This document shows, one piece after another, positions 42,611 to 51,772 of a DNA stretch of 64,000 nt; the first letter of the stretch is position 1; each line of letters opens with the position of its first letter. Position numbers and translations under genes: made by a program. Source of the DNA: Sedimenticola sp. (GTDB lineage Bacteria; Pseudomonadota; Gammaproteobacteria; Chromatiales; Chromatiaceae). Location: assembly GCA_026992075.1 (NCBI GenBank), contig JALXAM010000010.1, positions 1 through 64,000 on the forward strand, given 5' to 3'. The notes under the pieces are model-generated. The model ran no database searches and had not been told where the DNA came from. It saw only the letters and a program-made list of their open reading frames with translations.

Positions 42611-43303
42611 ATGATGCAGGAAGCTGACTCAGCGCAGGAGCCGGGTGCCGGTCGGCCGGGGATAGGCCGCGGCACCGTGATCTGGATCGTGTTGGCCACG
42701 ATGTTGATCACGGCGGTCCTCACCGCCTGGGCGCTGTACGCTTTTCTACACGCCGGGAGCTTCGAGCCGGTGAAACTGGATGCCCGGGAGACGAAGCAGC
42801 TGGATGCCAAGTTACGGGCGCTGGGTTACCAGCCGGCGCCGGGTCGCACCAGCCAGGGAGAGAGCGATCAGCAGTGGTTGCGGCCCGAGGAGTACCGGGA
42901 GGAGGCAGGCAGGCGGACCCTCTATTTCACCGAGCGGGAGCTCAACGCGCTCATCGCCAACAACCCGGATCTGGCGCGCAAACTGGCGGTGGATCTTTCG
43001 GACGACCGCCTGAGTGTGCGTGCCCTGGTGCACGTGGATCCCGATTTTCCCGTACTGGGAGGCAAGACCCTGCGGGTCTCCAGCGGAGTGGAGCTGGCCT
43101 TCCGCAACGGGCGTCCGGTGGTGCGCCTGCTGGGGGTGAGCATCATGGGGGTGCCCATCCCTTCGGCCTGGCTGGGGGGATTGAAGAACGTGGACCTGGT
43201 GAGTGAATTTGGCGACGCGGGTGGATTCTGGGACGCCTTCGCCCGGGGAGTGGAGGATATCCAGGTGGAGGATGGCCGCCTCAAGGTGACCCTGCGGGAA
43301 TGA
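42611..43303 (+). CDS. Conserved single-pass membrane protein
   Basis: This 230-aa protein has a helix at about 24-47 followed by a periplasmic domain. The segment TLYFTERELNALIANN and the DLSDDRLSVRA...VLGGKTLRV run resemble lipid- or polymer-binding envelope domains (LmeA/YpmS-like), but I cannot assign a family. It follows sppA by 16 bp, probably the same transcript. Confidence 0.6.
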   Translation: MMQEADSAQEPGAGRPGIGRGTVIWIVLATMLITAVLTAWALYAFLHAGSFEPVKLDARETKQLDAKLRALGYQPAPGRTSQGESDQQWLRPEEYREEAGRRTLYFTERELNALIANNPDLARKLAVDLSDDRLSVRALVHVDPDFPVLGGKTLRVSSGVELAFRNGRPVVRLLGVSIMGVPIPSAWLGGLKNVDLVSEFGDAGGFWDAFARGVEDIQVEDGRLKVTLRE

Positions 43304-43343
43304 AGAGGTGAGGTGTCCGGCCCCGGACGGGGCCGGAGTGAGG

Positions 43344-43676
43344 TCACTCGGCAGCCACCACCTTGGCATCCGGCGCATTGCGCGCCACCGAGGCGATGCC
43401 GTTGTCCCGGCCCTTTTCGGTCTTGTACATCTGACTCTTGCCGATCACCTGGCCGTTGGTGGCATTGAGGGTGAAGAAGAACTTGCCGTTGCTGGCCTCC
43501 TTCTTCTGGAAGCGGCCGGGTTCCTGGCTGTTGCGGCGCACTGATTCGATGCCATTGTCCCTGCTCTTGGCCGAGGCGTATCCCTGGCTCTGCAGGATGA
43601 TCTCGCCGTTCCCAGCTTTCAGCGAAAAATAGTATTTGCCATCTTTCCCGACCGATGTAACGAATTTTCCTGGCAT
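43344..43676 (-). CDS. YegP-family protein with two DUF1508 repeats
   Basis: This 110-aa protein is a tandem of two DUF1508 repeats, each with K-x-YYFSLKAxNGEII- or KFFFTLNATNGQVI- then SxRDNGIxSV. YegP-like proteins are small and abundant, of unknown function. ATG at 43676 with AAGAGGAA nearby upstream. Probably cytoplasmic. Confidence 0.88.
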   Translation of the reverse strand: MPGKFVTSVGKDGKYYFSLKAGNGEIILQSQGYASAKSRDNGIESVRRNSQEPGRFQKKEASNGKFFFTLNATNGQVIGKSQMYKTEKGRDNGIASVARNAPDAKVVAAE

Positions 43677-43713
43677 GTCGAAGATTCCTCTTGGTGGTTG
43701 GTGAAATCGTTAT

Positions 43714-44136
43714 TCAGTCCTCGTCCACCTCGTCCACGTCCACCTGCCCGGTGAGGCGCCGGCGGATGTGGGACCAGGAGATGCCGATGGCCAGCAGGAC
43801 GGCCAGCAGGATCAGCGCCACCCAGCTGAGTGTGGAGGTATTGTCCAGCGAGAGCCAACCGTAATAGACCATGGCCCAGACCAGGGTGCCGAACAGGGCC
43901 AACACCAGCAGGGCGCCAAAGAGCCCCAGGGAGCGGGCGGTGGCGCGCAGGAAGATCACCCAGCCGATGACCAGCAACACCGCGGCCAGGAGGAGCAGGG
44001 GGTCGAACTTGTTGCTGCTGTGTTGCAGCCAGTGCACCCAGGAATAGCCCGAGGGATTGTAGGTGGCGAGGACGAGGAAAAGGGCCGCCCCCAAGCGAAG
44101 GAAGAAATTGGGCCAGCCGAACCGGTAGCCTGCCAT
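43714..44136 (-). CDS. Small integral membrane protein (DUF6524-like)
   Basis: This 140-aa protein has four hydrophobic helices and the conserved segments FATYNPSGYSWVHW-like (here LATYNPSGYSWVHW) and IGWVIFLRATARSLG. It matches an uncharacterised membrane family. Start 44136 is preferred over a 5'-extended frame because AGAGG lies 8 bases upstream and the first helix then begins normally. Confidence 0.75.
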   Translation of the reverse strand: MAGYRFGWPNFFLRLGAALFLVLATYNPSGYSWVHWLQHSSNKFDPLLLLAAVLLVIGWVIFLRATARSLGLFGALLVLALFGTLVWAMVYYGWLSLDNTSTLSWVALILLAVLLAIGISWSHIRRRLTGQVDVDEVDED

Positions 44137-44486
44137 GGCACATGCCTCTCGTTGACCAGTATTGGTTCGAGTATAGGGGAAGGGCCGTGCCTTGGCCACA
44201 GCCCGGCCCGGTCGACCGGAGGCGGGAATCTTCCTGTTCCCGGACGGCACGACCCGGTGGCACCGTTCACCGGATCCAGCGGTGTGCCGGCATTCCGTTT
44301 TTCCCTGCCGTGGAAGATCGCTCTCCGTTCAGGGCCCTCCATTGGGGAGCCGTGCGACCTTGCAGCGATTCTCCCGACCTTGATTGACAGGGGGCAGCCC
44401 TGTAACGTTGATCAGGCAGCGATCAGAGAGCTCGATCGATATTTTTGAGGATTCGTGCACCATTCGACGCACAAGGAGCAGACGAA
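44137..44486. other. 350-bp spacer between divergent genes
   Basis: No gene seen. A perfect TTGACA at 44384-44389 with a 17-base gap to GTTGAT (44407-44412) could be the promoter of the gene at 44487; the -10 is poor. The rest looks non-coding. Confidence 0.4.
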
Positions 44487-45041
44487 ATGAACAGAAAACC
44501 ATTCCTGGCGGCACTGGTCGCCGTCGCCCTTTCCTTTGCCGGCCTGGCCATGGCCCAGAAGGTCCTGGACGAACAGTACGGGCCGGGCGGCTCCAAGGTG
44601 CAGCTGGTTAAGGCCAGGGTGCGCAACGGCGTGCTCACCCTGGCCGTGCGCCATATCCATCCCTGGGAAGCGACCACGCAGGAAGAAAGGAAAAAAATGA
44701 GAGCTTCCAGAGAACTGGAGCTGAAAGCGCGGAAAATACCGATAAAATTCAAGGTGAGCAGTGTCTTCTACATCGCCGACGGCAAGCGCTATTACGTGCT
44801 CAAGGACAAGGAGGGGCGCTGGCTGGCCTCGCCCGTGGTGGGCGATTACATCGCCGAACCCATGGACCAGGAGGCGTTGGCGGAACGCTCGAAGCAGGGA
44901 AAGATACCGCCCTTGCTCCTCGATCAGGAACACCCGGTGAGGGTGTTGTGGTTCAAGTTTCCCGCGCCTCCCGAAGGGGTCCACGAAATCGAGTTTCAGG
45001 TACCGGAGGTGACGCCTTTCGACGTGGAGCTCGGTCAGTGA
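44487..45041 (+). CDS. Secreted protein of unknown function
   Basis: This 184-aa protein has a signal peptide (about 1-23, cut after AMA) and a soluble periplasmic body with no motif I recognise. It overlaps the OmpA-like gene by 4 bp (GTGA), so they act together, probably in the cell envelope. AAGGAGCAG precedes the ATG. Confidence 0.7.
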   Translation: MNRKPFLAALVAVALSFAGLAMAQKVLDEQYGPGGSKVQLVKARVRNGVLTLAVRHIHPWEATTQEERKKMRASRELELKARKIPIKFKVSSVFYIADGKRYYVLKDKEGRWLASPVVGDYIAEPMDQEALAERSKQGKIPPLLLDQEHPVRVLWFKFPAPPEGVHEIEFQVPEVTPFDVELGQ

Positions 45042-45796
45042 AACGAGCCACCTTCACGGTGCTGCTGTTTCCGGCGTCCATCGCGCTGTTGCCGGCTGCG
45101 TCGGCGGATGAGTGGACAACGCCCGAAGATTTCGAGCGAGCGCAGGAAGAAGCGGAACGGGCCGTTCGGCGTACCGGGCCGAACGGCCCCAGGGCCGTCG
45201 CCGTGGCATTGCCGGGCGAATCCGCCGAGATCCGGTCGGTGAGCGTCGGCATCCCGGGGCTGGAGAGCGAGAACCGGGACGCAGAGGATGCGCTTCTTCC
45301 CATGGCCCACGGGGTCGGGATCCTGGGACTGGAGAGCGAGATCCAGGGTAGGGGCGAGACCATCTGGGGGGAGGCCGTATCGCTGGAGGAAGCCCTGTCC
45401 GAGCTGGGGGCGCGCCAGACCGATACCGCCGTGGTGGTGGACCTCAAGGGCGACGTGCTCTTCGATTTCGACAAGGCGGAGATCAAGCCGGAGGCCGGGG
45501 CGACCCTGGCCAGGCTCGCTCTCATCATCCGCTCGAAAGGAAAAGGAAAGGTGCTCGTCGAAGGCCATACCGATTCCAAGGGGACGGCGGAATACAACCA
45601 AAGGTTGTCGGAAAGGCGGGCCAAGGCGGTGAAGGAATGGCTGGTGAGCCATTTCGGTTTCTCCCCGCAGAGGTTCCTGGTCAGGGGCTGGGGTGAAACG
45701 AAACCGGTGGCGCCAAATGTCAACGCGGATGGCAGTGACAATCCCGAGGGCAGAGCTCTGAACCGGCGGGTCACGGTGACGATCCCGGTCAGGTGA
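45038..45796 (+). CDS. OmpA-family peptidoglycan-binding protein
   Basis: This 252-aa exported protein has a signal peptide (about 1-23), a low-complexity middle with two similar GIPGLESEN / GILGLESEI segments, and a C-terminal OmpA domain (VLFDFDKAEIKPEAG, VEGHTDSKGTAEYNQRLSERRA, GETKPVAPN) that binds peptidoglycan. GTG 45038 is the start, coupled to the previous gene. It may anchor the outer envelope or work with the upstream secreted protein. Confidence 0.88.
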   Translation: MKRATFTVLLFPASIALLPAASADEWTTPEDFERAQEEAERAVRRTGPNGPRAVAVALPGESAEIRSVSVGIPGLESENRDAEDALLPMAHGVGILGLESEIQGRGETIWGEAVSLEEALSELGARQTDTAVVVDLKGDVLFDFDKAEIKPEAGATLARLALIIRSKGKGKVLVEGHTDSKGTAEYNQRLSERRAKAVKEWLVSHFGFSPQRFLVRGWGETKPVAPNVNADGSDNPEGRALNRRVTVTIPVR

Positions 45797-45845
45797 GCCG
45801 CCGCTTTCCGGACCGTTCGTCGCCGAACCGCCTTGCAGGTTGCGG

Positions 45846-46250
45846 TCAGGCCCAGGGAAGCGGGTTCCTGGTCAGCGCCGTGTGGACGATGTAGGCGAAG
45901 CTCAGGTAGGCCAACACCAAGGCCGTGAGTCGCCGGGACAGGCGGGAGCCCCGCAGGGCCACGGCACCGAAGATCACGTATAACACCAATGCCGCCAGCT
46001 TGGCGGTGAGCCAGGGAGAAGTGATGGGGTATTGGTGCAGGAGATAGGCCAGGCCCAGGCCGCTGAAGAAGAGCAGGGTGTCCACGAAGTGAGGCAGGGT
46101 GCGGATCCAGCGCTCACGCAACAGGGTCGAGCCAGCGAGCATCAGCCCGGCGCGCAGGGTGAAGCCGGTGATGGAGATCACCACGCAGCTCAAGTGGACC
46201 AGTTTCAGCAGCTGGTAGTCAATCACCGGCGGGACGGGCGCCGATGCCAT
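45846..46250 (-). CDS. SirB2-like membrane protein
   Basis: This 134-aa protein has four predicted helices and the SirB2 pattern [16 protein letters not shown] and [15 protein letters not shown]. Function unknown. It shares 32 bp with the 3' end of nadA on the same strand; an internal GTG at 46226 would cut the overlap to 8 bp, so the start is uncertain. Probably cotranscribed with nadA. Confidence 0.78.
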   Translation of the reverse strand: MASAPVPPVIDYQLLKLVHLSCVVISITGFTLRAGLMLAGSTLLRERWIRTLPHFVDTLLFFSGLGLAYLLHQYPITSPWLTAKLAALVLYVIFGAVALRGSRLSRRLTALVLAYLSFAYIVHTALTRNPLPWA

Positions 46251-47292
46251 GCTCCCTGGCGAAATCGAGCATGCGCTGGATGGGGCGCACTGCGCGCTGG
46301 CGGATCTCCTCGTCGATGAGGATTTCGTTGTTGCCCTCCACCAGCACCCGTTCCAGGTTCTGCAGTGCGTTCATCGCCATCCAGGGGCAGTGACCACAGG
46401 AGACGCAGGTGGCGCCCTCGCCGGCGGTGGGGGCGATGAGCAGTTTCTTGTCTCCCGCCATCTGCTGCATCTTCCAGAAGATGCCCTCGTCGGTGGCGAC
46501 GATGAACTCCTTGTTGGGCAGATCGTGCACCGCCTTGATCAGCGCCGTGGTGGATCCCACCACGTCGGCCTGTTCGATCACCGCCTCGGGGGACTCGGGG
46601 TGGACCAGCACGGCGGCGTCGGGGTGGAGCCGGCGCAGCCGCTCCAGGGCGAAGGACTTGAACTCCTCGTGTACCACGCAGGAACCTTGCCAGAGCAGCA
46701 TGTCGGCACCGGTCTGGCGCTGGATGTAGTGACCCAGGTGGCGGTCGGGTGCCCAGAGCACCTTCTCACCCGAGGCGGCCAGGTGTTTCACGATGGGCAG
46801 GGCGATGCTGGAGGTGACCATCCAGTCCGCGCGCGCTTTCACCTTGGCGCTGGTGTTGGCATAGACCACCACGGTACGGTCGGGGTGGGCGTTGCAGAAC
46901 TCGGCGAACTCGTCCGCCGGGCAGCCCTCGTCCAGCGAGCAGGTGGCGTGCAGGTCGGGCATCAGCACCCGCTTCTCGGGGTTGAGGATCTTGGAGGTCT
47001 CGCCCATGAAACGCACCCCGCAGACCACCAGGGTGTCGGCGTGGGTGGTGGTGCCGTAGCGGGCCATCTCCAGCGAATCGGCCACGCAGCCGCCGGTCTC
47101 CTCCGCCAGGGCCTGCAGCTCGCCATCCACGTAGTAGTGGGCCACCAGCACGGCGTTGCGTTCTTTCAGGAGCTTCTTGATCCGCTCCTTGAGTTCTCGC
47201 TTCTCCTCATCCGAAAGGCTGGGCCACTCGGGATGCGGCGGCACTTCGATCATTCTGCGGGCGGTTTCTTCTACGGCGATCATTTGCAGCAT
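46219..47292 (-). CDS. nadA: Quinolinate synthase
   Basis: This 357-aa [4Fe-4S] enzyme condenses iminoaspartate and dihydroxyacetone phosphate to quinolinate for NAD synthesis. The three cluster cysteines are in [21 protein letters not shown] and the [10 protein letters not shown] segment. It is oxygen-sensitive, in line with an often anaerobic lifestyle. ATG 47292 is chosen over an upstream TTG because the conserved N-terminus starts here. Confidence 0.94.
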   Translation of the reverse strand: MLQMIAVEETARRMIEVPPHPEWPSLSDEEKRELKERIKKLLKERNAVLVAHYYVDGELQALAEETGGCVADSLEMARYGTTTHADTLVVCGVRFMGETSKILNPEKRVLMPDLHATCSLDEGCPADEFAEFCNAHPDRTVVVYANTSAKVKARADWMVTSSIALPIVKHLAASGEKVLWAPDRHLGHYIQRQTGADMLLWQGSCVVHEEFKSFALERLRRLHPDAAVLVHPESPEAVIEQADVVGSTTALIKAVHDLPNKEFIVATDEGIFWKMQQMAGDKKLLIAPTAGEGATCVSCGHCPWMAMNALQNLERVLVEGNNEILIDEEIRQRAVRPIQRMLDFAREHGIGARPAGD

Positions 47293-47333
47293 TAGACCTC
47301 TTGATCGGGGCAATAGTTTACCACTTTACTGGG

Positions 47334-48266
47334 TTATACCGCAGAAAGGGTTTGGTCCCCTGTCTCTTTCCACAGCCAGGCGGCACCGCGTACACCGCTG
47401 CTGTCTCCATGCAGCGGAGGGAGCAGGCGGGTGGTGATCACATCGGAGAAGACGAACTCCCGCCACAGTCGGGGCACGGTTTCATAGAGCTGCTCGATGC
47501 CGGAGAGGCCGCCGCCGAGCACGATCACCTCGGGGTCCAGAACGTTGACGATGCTCGCCAGCCCGCGCGCCAGCCGGTGCGCATAGCGCTGCAGGGTGAC
47601 TTCCGCTTCGGTGTCTCCTTCGTTTGCCCGCCGTGCGATCTCCCGGGCGGTGAGGGTGTCACCGGTGCGCCCCAGGTGGTCCCGCGCCATGCCGGGCCCG
47701 GAGAGGAAGGTCTCGATGCAGCCGCGCCTGCCACAATAACATGGAGGGCCGGGTAGCTCCTCTGGCTCTGGCCAGGGCAGCGGGTTGTGCCCCCACTCGC
47801 CGGTGATGGCATTGGTGCCGGGCAACAGGCGTCCTCCCACGGCGATGCCACCGCCGGTGCCGGTGCCCAGGATGACCCCGAAGACCACAGCCGCGCCGGC
47901 ACCGGCGCCATCCACTGCCTCGGAGAGGGTGAAGCAGTCGGCATCGTTGGCCATGCGCAGGGGGCGTTGCAGGCGCGCTTCCAGGTCCTGCTGCAGCGGC
48001 CGGCCGTTGAGGCAGGTGGAGTTGGCATTGCGCATGCGTCCCGTGGCCGGGGAGGGCGAACCCGGGGCGCCCAGCCCCAGGGGCAGCTCCCGGCCGGCTT
48101 CCTCTTCCAGTTTCCGATGGAGGTCGACGATGCGCTTCAGTGTGCCCTCGTAGTCGCCGGCCGGGGTCGCCACCCGCCGGCGCAGGACGACCTCGCCGGA
48201 GGGTTTCATGAGCACTCCTTCGATCTTGGTGCCGCCGAGATCGATGCCGGCCAGCAGCCTGCTCAT
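47334..48266 (-). CDS. ROK-family sugar kinase
   Basis: This 310-aa kinase has the ROK signature LLAGIDLGGTKIEG, the ATP loop GTGTGGGIA and the zinc/structural CYCGRRGCIE motif. It phosphorylates a hexose such as glucose, fructose or mannose; the exact sugar is not readable. It overlaps the GTPase gene upstream by 4 bp (ATGA), so they are coupled. Confidence 0.9.
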   Translation of the reverse strand: MSRLLAGIDLGGTKIEGVLMKPSGEVVLRRRVATPAGDYEGTLKRIVDLHRKLEEEAGRELPLGLGAPGSPSPATGRMRNANSTCLNGRPLQQDLEARLQRPLRMANDADCFTLSEAVDGAGAGAAVVFGVILGTGTGGGIAVGGRLLPGTNAITGEWGHNPLPWPEPEELPGPPCYCGRRGCIETFLSGPGMARDHLGRTGDTLTAREIARRANEGDTEAEVTLQRYAHRLARGLASIVNVLDPEVIVLGGGLSGIEQLYETVPRLWREFVFSDVITTRLLPPLHGDSSGVRGAAWLWKETGDQTLSAV

Positions 48267-49720
48267 TGCGTATCGGAAGCTCCAGGCGCCGATTCGCCGC
48301 CGGGTTGCTCCGGCCTGCTGCCCGAAGGGTTGGCGAAACGGTCGTTGAGCTTCTGGATGTACTCGTCGGCTTGGGCGATCACCCTTGCCAGCGCCGCGCG
48401 GGCACGCTGGTTCCACCCGGCCGGCTGGCCCGACAGGATGCTGCGCCAAGGTCGGGTGGAATGACGGAAGGCCTCCACCAGGTCGAGCCGCCGGTCCAGC
48501 CGCTGTTGCTGCTTGCGCAGCCAGCGTTTCAGACTGCGGGCCGCAAGATTGCGCATGGTGAAATGGATGGCCAGGGCCACGCCAAGCGCCAGCAGAATGC
48601 CGGCGACGGTTTGGCCGGAAGAGGCGGTGAGCCATTGCCAGAGCCCCTGGCCGCCCCAGGCCACCATGATCACCGCCAGCGGCACCAGCACCAGCAGATC
48701 GCCCCAGAGGGTGCGTTTCCTCCATTTTTCCAGTGCCTCGCCCAGGATGGGCACCGCTTTGCCTTGGATCTCCCGCGTGGTCTTTTCCAGGGATCCGATG
48801 ATGCGGTAGGCACGGCTCACTTCCACCTCTGCCATCTGCTCGTAGATCTCGCCCAGATCCCGGTCCCGTTTCTCCTCGTAACGCTCCCGCAGCCGCTCGT
48901 TCTCGATGGGAACCGAGGCGCTGGGACTGTAGATAGTGTAGAAGCGGCCAGCGGTAAGACCGTGTTCTCCCAATGCCCGTTGCCAGGCGGCGATCACCTC
49001 TTCCGGGTTGTCCTCGTTGGCGGAGGTGTCCAGCTGGTTGAGAATGTAGAGGAACTTGTCGGAATCGGGGCGGTGCATGGTGTCCGCCACCAGGTGCTTG
49101 AGCGTGTCACGCATGGCGCCGGGTTCCGGGTGGCGGGCATCGAAGAAGACCAGCACCAGGTCCGACAGATCGATCATGTGATCGGTGATGCGCAGGGTGG
49201 AGGTGCGCTGAGCGTCGGCGTCGAATCCCGGGGAATCGATGAGAATCTTGCCCTTCAGCCGCTCGCTGTTGCAGGTCTTTAGCTGCAGGTAACTGTCGAT
49301 GCGGTCACCCTCACCCTCGGCCACCGCCTCGATCTCCTGACTGAATTTGTAGAAGGGAAAACGTGGGTCGGCGTCCAGCGCCACGCCGGGGAGGGTATGG
49401 GGCTCGGGATCCTCGCTGTAACAGATGACGGTGAACTTGTCGTCCACCGCCTGGCTGCCGCTGCGTTGCAGCTTCATTCCCAGGTAATCGTTGATGAAGG
49501 TGGATTTTCCGGCGGAGAAGGTGCCCAGTATTGAAATCAGCGGCCACCAGGGAATGCGGGTGGCAAAAGATTCGTCCTGGGCCAGGAGCCCCATGCGACG
49601 GGCCACCTTGTCCAGATCGCGAAAGCTTTGCACCGCCTTGAGCAACAAGGGGTTTTCCCGGGCCAAGTGCTGTTCCAGCTGCTTAAGGCGCTGGTCGATG
49701 TGAAGGGCGCTGTCGGACAT
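48263..49720 (-). CDS. Dynamin-like membrane GTPase
   Basis: This 485-aa protein has a GTPase domain with P-loop GTFSAGKST (residues 66-74), G3 DSPGFD and G4 NQLD, then helical stalk-like regions and two hydrophobic helices (about 333-350 and 360-380), as in bacterial dynamin-like proteins that act on membranes. ATG 49720 begins after a poor upstream extension. Coupled to the ROK kinase. Confidence 0.82.
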   Translation of the reverse strand: MSDSALHIDQRLKQLEQHLARENPLLLKAVQSFRDLDKVARRMGLLAQDESFATRIPWWPLISILGTFSAGKSTFINDYLGMKLQRSGSQAVDDKFTVICYSEDPEPHTLPGVALDADPRFPFYKFSQEIEAVAEGEGDRIDSYLQLKTCNSERLKGKILIDSPGFDADAQRTSTLRITDHMIDLSDLVLVFFDARHPEPGAMRDTLKHLVADTMHRPDSDKFLYILNQLDTSANEDNPEEVIAAWQRALGEHGLTAGRFYTIYSPSASVPIENERLRERYEEKRDRDLGEIYEQMAEVEVSRAYRIIGSLEKTTREIQGKAVPILGEALEKWRKRTLWGDLLVLVPLAVIMVAWGGQGLWQWLTASSGQTVAGILLALGVALAIHFTMRNLAARSLKRWLRKQQQRLDRRLDLVEAFRHSTRPWRSILSGQPAGWNQRARAALARVIAQADEYIQKLNDRFANPSGSRPEQPGGESAPGASDTQ

Positions 49721-49990
49721 TCTCACTCCTTTGCAGGGTTGTTGTGGAGGGATCGGAAGAGGCTCAATACTACCGCCAGCTTCGGTGTTCAGCCTAGCCT
49801 CTGCTCCGAAACAGAGAGAAATCCCGGCGTTCAGGGAGGGATCCCCGCGGTCCCGGTTATGGAAAAAGAGGGCGGAATGTCGGATAATCTCTTGCCATTC
49901 GTGAACCGTCCTGGGCGAGGCAGAAGCCATGGGGCGGTCACTAGCTCCATAGCTTTAAAGATAAGGAAGATTACCGAGGAGGGTTTTGTC

Positions 49991-50386
49991 ATGGCTGAGC
50001 TGTTTTCTGCAGAATGGATGGCCTCGTTCGCCGAGCAATGGAACCAGGAGCCTGAACTCACCGGCCCGCTGGGCGAAATCGGCTTCAACAGCACCATCGG
50101 CTACGGTTTCCCGGACGAGGAGCAGCCGCGTGGTGTGCTGGTGGTGGAAAACGGCAAGGCGGTTTCGGCCGGTGCCTACGAGGGACAGGAACTCAATTGG
50201 GATATTCGCGCTTCGGAAGAGCAATGGCAGAAGTGGATGGCCAAGCCTCCGGGAATGATGGGACTGGGTACCGCCTTTGCCTCCGGCAAGATGAAGTTCA
50301 AGGTAGGCGACTACGCGGCCATGCTCAAGGAACCAAAGATGGCCAAGCCCTTCATCAAGAGCTTTTCGGTGATGGCGAAGGCCTGA
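49991..50386 (+). CDS. SCP2-domain lipid-binding protein
   Basis: This 131-aa protein resembles the sterol carrier protein 2 fold, with the segments FNSTIGYGFP, WDIRASEEQWQKW and GTAFASGKMKFKVGDYAAML. A lipid or hydrophobic ligand carrier. The ATG at 49991 has GAGGAGGG about 6 bases upstream; the frame extends upstream but is not conserved-looking. Confidence 0.8.
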   Translation: MAELFSAEWMASFAEQWNQEPELTGPLGEIGFNSTIGYGFPDEEQPRGVLVVENGKAVSAGAYEGQELNWDIRASEEQWQKWMAKPPGMMGLGTAFASGKMKFKVGDYAAMLKEPKMAKPFIKSFSVMAKA

Positions 50387-50485
50387 AACCGAAAATGGGC
50401 GCGTGATCCGGATGCGCCCTTATCCGGTTTCGACCGGGTGTCCACGGGAACCCCGCGATAGGGGGTTTTCCACAACTGCACCACC

Positions 50486-51649
50486 ATGGCGGCTGACTTC
50501 ATGACGAGCACGAGGAAATTGCGTACCTGGCTGACCGTATTCCTGCTCCTGCTGGCGGGCGGCGTTTGGGCGCAGCAGGCTGGAAAATCGGAAATCTTCA
50601 TCGTCCAGGCCTCCAACCGGCAGCCCACGGTGGCAGTGAGTGGGACGGTGGTGCCCTATAAGCAGGTGACCCTGGCGGCCCAGCTGCCGGGGAGGGTGAA
50701 GTATATCGCCGGTATCGAGGGGGACTTCTTCAAGGAAGGCACCCTGTTGGTGGCCATCGACGACTCGGAGCTGGTGGCCAAGCGTCAGGCTCTCTATGCC
50801 CAACTGGCCACCGCCGAGGCGGAGCTGCGCAACGCCAGCGTGCAGTACTCCCGGGAGCTCTGGTCACCGCAGTCCAAGGCGGCCCCGGGGGGCATGGCCA
50901 TTCCCAACCTGTTCGACCAGATGTTCACCCGCAAGGCGGAGGATTTTCTCGGCGAACGGGATCAGGACGCCGAGCGCAGCGCGGACCTCTTCGCCGCCAG
51001 CACCCGTATCGAGAAGGCGCGTAGCGCCATCATGCGCATCCGTTCCGAGATCCAGGCGCTGGACGCCAAGATCCGCGATGCCAAGAGCGTGGCGCCCTTC
51101 GATGGCGTGATCATCAAGAAATTCGTAGAGGTGGGTGATACCGTCCAGCCCGGCCAGCCGCTGCTCAATTTTGCCGACGTCACTTGGCTGCAGGTGGAGG
51201 TGGACGTGCCGGCCCGTCTGGTCACCGGCTTGCAGGAAATGATGGTGCTGAAGAAGGCGGCCATCTTCGACGATTATCCGGAGCCGGTGGATGTGCGGGT
51301 GGCGCAGATCTATCCCATGGCAGACGCTAAGCGCCACACCATCAAGGTGAAGTTCGACATTCCCCAGGGAATCTCGCAGCCCGGCATGTACGCCAAGATC
51401 CTCATCCCGGACACCAGCCAGGCAGCCGCCAGCGGTAGCCTGCCGGTGGTGCCAGAAACTGCTATCCGTTACCGGGGAAGTCTCCCGGTGGTCTATGTCC
51501 AGAACGAGGAGGGCAAGCCGGAGCTCCGCCTGATCCGCGAGGGCAGGCGGCTGGGCAATGGCATGGTCACCGTACTCTCCGGGTTGGCGCCGGGGGATCG
51601 GGTTTACGCCAATCCACCGCCGGACCTGATGAACAGAAGCGGTTCCTGA
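50486..51649 (+). CDS. RND efflux periplasmic adaptor (MFP)
   Basis: This 387-aa membrane fusion protein has a signal sequence (about 1-29), a VKYIAGIEGDFFKEG-type lipoyl half, a coiled-coil hairpin (about 90-190) and the matching DAKSVAPFDGVIIKKFVEVGDTVQPGQPL second lipoyl half. It links the RND pump encoded downstream to an outer-membrane channel not in this window. Substrate unknown. Confidence 0.9.
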   Translation: MAADFMTSTRKLRTWLTVFLLLLAGGVWAQQAGKSEIFIVQASNRQPTVAVSGTVVPYKQVTLAAQLPGRVKYIAGIEGDFFKEGTLLVAIDDSELVAKRQALYAQLATAEAELRNASVQYSRELWSPQSKAAPGGMAIPNLFDQMFTRKAEDFLGERDQDAERSADLFAASTRIEKARSAIMRIRSEIQALDAKIRDAKSVAPFDGVIIKKFVEVGDTVQPGQPLLNFADVTWLQVEVDVPARLVTGLQEMMVLKKAAIFDDYPEPVDVRVAQIYPMADAKRHTIKVKFDIPQGISQPGMYAKILIPDTSQAAASGSLPVVPETAIRYRGSLPVVYVQNEEGKPELRLIREGRRLGNGMVTVLSGLAPGDRVYANPPPDLMNRSGS

Positions 51650-51678
51650 CTTTTGCGGAGCTGCTGTTGCACGGAATA

Positions 51679-51735
51679 CAGGACCGCTCGCGGTCCTGTT
51701 TCCTTCGGGCGGCAGGCCGGTTGCGGGTGGCCTGC
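51679..51735 (+). terminator. Tandem hairpins between adaptor and pump genes
   Basis: CAGGACCG...CGGTCCTG (51679-51698) followed by TTTCCTT, then GCAGGCC (51712-51718) with GGCCTGC (51729-51735) followed by CTTTTCT. Either could attenuate transcription into the pump gene, giving more adaptor than pump. Confidence 0.55.
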
Positions 51736-51772
51736 CTTTTCTCAGGACTGATGATGCAAGACCGATGACCCC

